From Coriobacteriia bacterium (GTDB lineage: Bacteria; Actinomycetota; Coriobacteriia; Coriobacteriales; Atopobiaceae): a DNA stretch of 8,470 nt. This document shows, piece by piece, positions 6,462-8,470 of the stretch. Within the stretch, counting starts at the first letter, position 1. Every line of letters begins with the position of its first letter. The notes under the pieces were generated by a model, which saw only the letters and a program-made list of their open reading frames with translations, ran no database searches and was not told where the DNA came from. Both the position numbers and the translations under genes were made by a program. The stretch spans positions 1 through 8,470 of the forward strand of contig QAKZ01000088.1 in NCBI GenBank assembly GCA_003150175.1. Reading direction: 5' to 3'.

Positions 6462-7204
6462 GCTCAAGTCGCAGGTCGCCAACGAACCGCAGCTCCTGAA
6501 GGCGTTCTTCTCGATGAGCTTGACGGAGCCGGGAAGCTCCACGGAGGAAAGAAGCGAATCGCCGATGAGGGAGCGCGTGGGAACGCGATCGACGCCCTCG
6601 CCGATGCGCACAGATTCGAGTCGCTCGCAGGAGCTGAAGACGTAGTCGCCCCAATCCGCGACCGTGCCCGGAACGGCGATCGAGGCCAAGGACGCGCAGC
6701 CGCAGAACGCGCCGTCGCCGATGGAAGCGAGCCCATAGGGAAGCTCGATGCTCTCCAGGCGGCTGCACGAGTAAAACGCCGAGTCACCGATGGACGAGAG
6801 CGAGGCAGGCAGCTCAACGGAGGTGAGCTTGACGCAATCGTTGAAGGCCTCGTTCCCAACGCTCAAGACGCCCTCGGGAATCGAGACCTCGGTGATGCTC
6901 GTGTTGAGGGAGAAGGCCCCGTCCGCAACGGACGTCACGGGGAGGCCCTCAAGCTGCGCGGGGATCTCTACGCGGCCGCCCGCCCCCTCGTAGCCGGTGA
7001 CGGCCACGGTTCCCGGCTCTCGCTGCTCGTAGACGATGCCGTCGGAGGTCGTTGCCGCGACCGCGACCTGGGCGGGAAGCCCCAGGGGCATCGGTGCGCC
7101 AAGGACGACCGCCAGGGCAACGAGCTGAGCCGCGAGAATCCATCGCAGGCGTCCAAGAAGAGACGGTCGGCTCTTGAGGCTGGCGGGTTCGTGCGATCGG
7201 TCAT
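6462..7204 (-). pseudogene. Broken secreted BspA-type leucine-rich-repeat protein
   Basis: This is the remains of a secreted or surface LRR_5 (BspA-like) protein, a family often linked to host or matrix binding. At least five repeats of about 23 residues are visible (VSIPEGVLSVGNEAF, SVELPASLSSIGDSAF, SIELPYGLASIGDGAF, SIAVPGTVADWGDYVF, SVELPGSVKLIEKNAF), after a hydrophobic segment and an Ala-rich cleavage region (ILAAQLVALAVVLGAPM, then AVAATTSDG). The frame carrying the repeats has no ATG, GTG or TTG before the stop of the upstream gene. The only well-placed start, ATG at 7204 with GGAG five bases ahead, is in another frame, so a one-base loss near 7186-7190 is likely. The repeats stop abruptly at about 6462, where phosphoesterase sequence begins. 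The short out-of-family tail then ends at a stop at 6384. An internal start at 7091 would lack the signal peptide. Confidence 0.8.
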
Positions 7205-7262
7205 GGCCGCTCCGCCCATGCGGGGGGTTTGGGAAAGGCGACCTTATTGGTAGAGGGGCTTC

Positions 7263-7862
7263 TTAGCCCTCAAGCGCGGCGATCATGGCAGCGTCGAACG
7301 CCTCGAGATCCGCCGGACGGCGCGAGGTGATGAGCCTCCAGCCGTTCGCGTCGTCCACGTGGCACTCCTCATCGAGCCAGGTCGCGCCCGCGTGCTCAAG
7401 GTCGACGCGGATGTAGCGGCAGCTCGTCATCGTCTTGCCCTGGAGCACGTCGGCGTTCACGAGGACCCAGGGGCCATGGCACACCGCCGCGATCGGCTTG
7501 CCGGCCGCGGCGAAATCCTGCGCCAGCTTGTGGGCCTCGGGGCGCACGCGCAGGCGGTCGACGTTCACGGTGCCCCCGGGGATCACAAGGAGGTCGAAGT
7601 CGCGGGCGTCCACGTCCTCGAGTCCGCAATCGGGCGCGTAGTGAATGCCCTCATGCTGGTCGTGGACCACGCAGTCCGCCGGATCGGGGTAGCTCGCGCC
7701 CGCCACGGTCACCTGGACCCCGGCGGCGCGAAGGTCCTCGACGGGACGGGTAAGCTCGGGTTCCTCGATGCCAAAAGAGGCGATGATCACGAGGGCGCGC
7801 TTCTGAGAGAGGCCCTTCTTTGCGGGGGCCTGACCAGAGACCTGCCGTGCGGAATCTGACAT
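7263..7862 (-). CDS. DJ-1/PfpI family protein (class I glutamine amidotransferase-like)
   Basis: A 199-residue intact protein. The DJ-1/PfpI fold starts at about residue 22 (ALVIIASFGIEEPEL), with the conserved acidic residue at Glu33/34. The nucleophile elbow AVCHGPW places Cys128 beside His129, the usual catalytic pair of PfpI-type proteins. LLVIPGG (91-97) precedes it, and the late TSRRPADLEAF (169-179) is typical of the PfpI/YhbO/general stress protein 18 branch. Such proteins are cytoplasmic and are reported as deglycases, proteases or stress chaperones; the exact activity cannot be told from sequence. A non-conserved tail of about 20 residues precedes the domain. The start ATG at 7862 has a strong AAGGAG seven bases upstream. 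It lies upstream of the broken LRR gene on the same strand, 58 bases away, but shows no damage itself. Confidence 0.93.
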   Translation of the reverse strand: MSDSARQVSGQAPAKKGLSQKRALVIIASFGIEEPELTRPVEDLRAAGVQVTVAGASYPDPADCVVHDQHEGIHYAPDCGLEDVDARDFDLLVIPGGTVNVDRLRVRPEAHKLAQDFAAAGKPIAAVCHGPWVLVNADVLQGKTMTSCRYIRVDLEHAGATWLDEECHVDDANGWRLITSRRPADLEAFDAAMIAALEG

Positions 7863-7880
7863 ATGGATGCTCCTTATATG

Positions 7881-8303
7881 ACGGGACGGACGCTCCGGGC
7901 GAGGATCCGCAAGCGGCGGCGAGCCTGGAACGGATTTATTTCCTTGCAGCTTAGCACTGTACCAGCAAGTCCAGTAACCGTGTCACCTGACTCGCGACCC
8001 GGCCGCCCGCGAAGTCGGGGGGCGACGGCTGGGAGTGCGTCATGGAAGCGCCCCGCGACGGCGCCGAGGGCTGAGCCCGACGGCAGCAGGCCGGGCGTCG
8101 GGCACGGCGGCGAATGCCTTGATCGGTCGCCGCCCTCGCACTTCGGCGGGCGTCGAAGCACTCGGCGGCGTGGCCCACCGAGGGCGGCGCGAGGTTCGCG
8201 AGCACAGGGCGCGCCAAGGCCGGGACGGTTGCCGACGCGTGCGCGTTAGGCGGCGAAGAGGTTAAGGATTAGATGCGCTAACAAGAACAAACCCGTCGCG
8301 GGG
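7881..8303. other. GC-rich stretch with no recognisable gene
   Basis: About 420 bases without a supported gene. Frames on both strands are open for 70-130 codons but are Arg/Pro/Ala-rich, as expected by chance in GC-rich DNA, and show no known motif. One 11-bp inverted repeat is present (CGCCGCCCTCG at 8128-8138 and its complement at 8179-8189). The part nearest the PfpI-family gene (7881-7990) should hold its promoter, but no clear -35/-10 pair stands out. The right end touches the IS element and may be a gene remnant damaged by it. Confidence 0.4.
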
Positions 8304-8470
8304 TGGACTGCGCCCCAAAACTTGGACGGCTTAAATAAGAACTACGCCGCAAGGGGCCGGCTCCGGAACTCCTCCGGGGTCAGCCCCTTCAGCTTAACCT
8401 GCCTTCGCCTCGTGTTCCAATGGGCGACGTACGCGTCCAGGTCCGCCTTGAAGGACTCGAAGTCGGGCCA
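8304..8470 (-). mobile_element. 3' end of an IS3-family (IS150-like) insertion sequence
   Basis: The element end begins with TGGACTGCGCCCCAAAACTT (plus strand from 8304), which resembles the terminal inverted repeats of the IS150 group: TG at the tip, then a CCCCAAAA core and a GGAC- or AGAC-type inner part. The transposase stop is 14 bases inside the end repeat. The rest of the element lies beyond the right edge, so the second end and the target duplication cannot be checked. Confidence 0.75.
8342..8470 (-). CDS. IS3-family transposase OrfB, C-terminal 42 residues
   Basis: The frame comes in from the right edge and ends at TAG (8342-8344). The visible residues (FESFKADLDAYVAHWNTRRR, then KLKGLTPEEFRSRPLAA) match the end of the rve integrase core of IS3-family OrfB: the helix after the last catalytic Glu, an I/V-x-x-W-N-x-x-R-motif and the L-x-G-L-T-P-x-E-F/Y ending. 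The DDE residues lie outside the window, so integrity is unknown. Confidence 0.85.
   Translation of the reverse strand, partial: WPDFESFKADLDAYVAHWNTRRRQVKLKGLTPEEFRSRPLAA

Noticed and set aside
6441..7253. A 270-codon plus-strand open frame
   Set aside because: It is antisense to the LRR remnant and crosses the LRR-phosphoesterase junction and the gap before the PfpI-family gene, so it cannot be an ancestral gene.

Overview
The window looks like chromosomal DNA of a high-GC Gram-positive gut bacterium, most likely a coriobacterium (Collinsella/Olsenella type). This is an inference from the GC-rich codon use, the very long secreted Ig-repeat surface protein, the BspA-type leucine-rich repeats and an IS150-like insertion sequence end. 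No rRNA or other taxonomic marker gene is present.

Layout. Positions 1-3818 (minus strand) hold the first 1272 codons of a giant exported surface protein: signal peptide, Ala/Glu/Pro-rich linker, eight Ig-like repeats, then atrophied Ig-type domains running off the left edge. Upstream is a 315-base gap (3819-4132) with an odd tRNA-like element between 9-base direct repeats. Next come two divergent small genes: a 97-residue protein resembling a small SH3-like family (minus, 4133-4426) and a 133-residue membrane protein (plus, 4602-5003). The promoter region between them carries a 14-base palindrome and a LexA-like sequence. Downstream of the membrane protein, in a convergent gap, sit three 23-base degenerate repeats at an exact 41-base period, followed at once by a perfect 19-bp inverted repeat.

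From 5310 to 7204 the minus strand is a run of damaged genes. It contains an ssb remnant (5' end lost, one frameshift), a plus-strand protein-like fragment without a start, a metallophosphoesterase (5' end lost, in-frame TGA where Trp is expected) and a secreted BspA-type leucine-rich-repeat gene (likely frameshift in the signal region, 3' end lost). The LRR and phosphoesterase pieces meet at about 6460, as if the DNA between them had been deleted. The ssb plus phosphoesterase pair suggests a phage or integrated-element origin.

The region ends with an intact DJ-1/PfpI-family gene (7263-7862, minus), about 420 bases of GC-rich DNA without a recognisable gene, and the 3' end of an IS3-family (IS150-like) element with the last 42 transposase codons (8304-8470).

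No complete new multi-gene system is visible. The most unusual material is the 41-base-period repeat plus hairpin block at 5028-5184, the tRNA-like element at 3935-4040 and the damaged gene run at 5310-7204.
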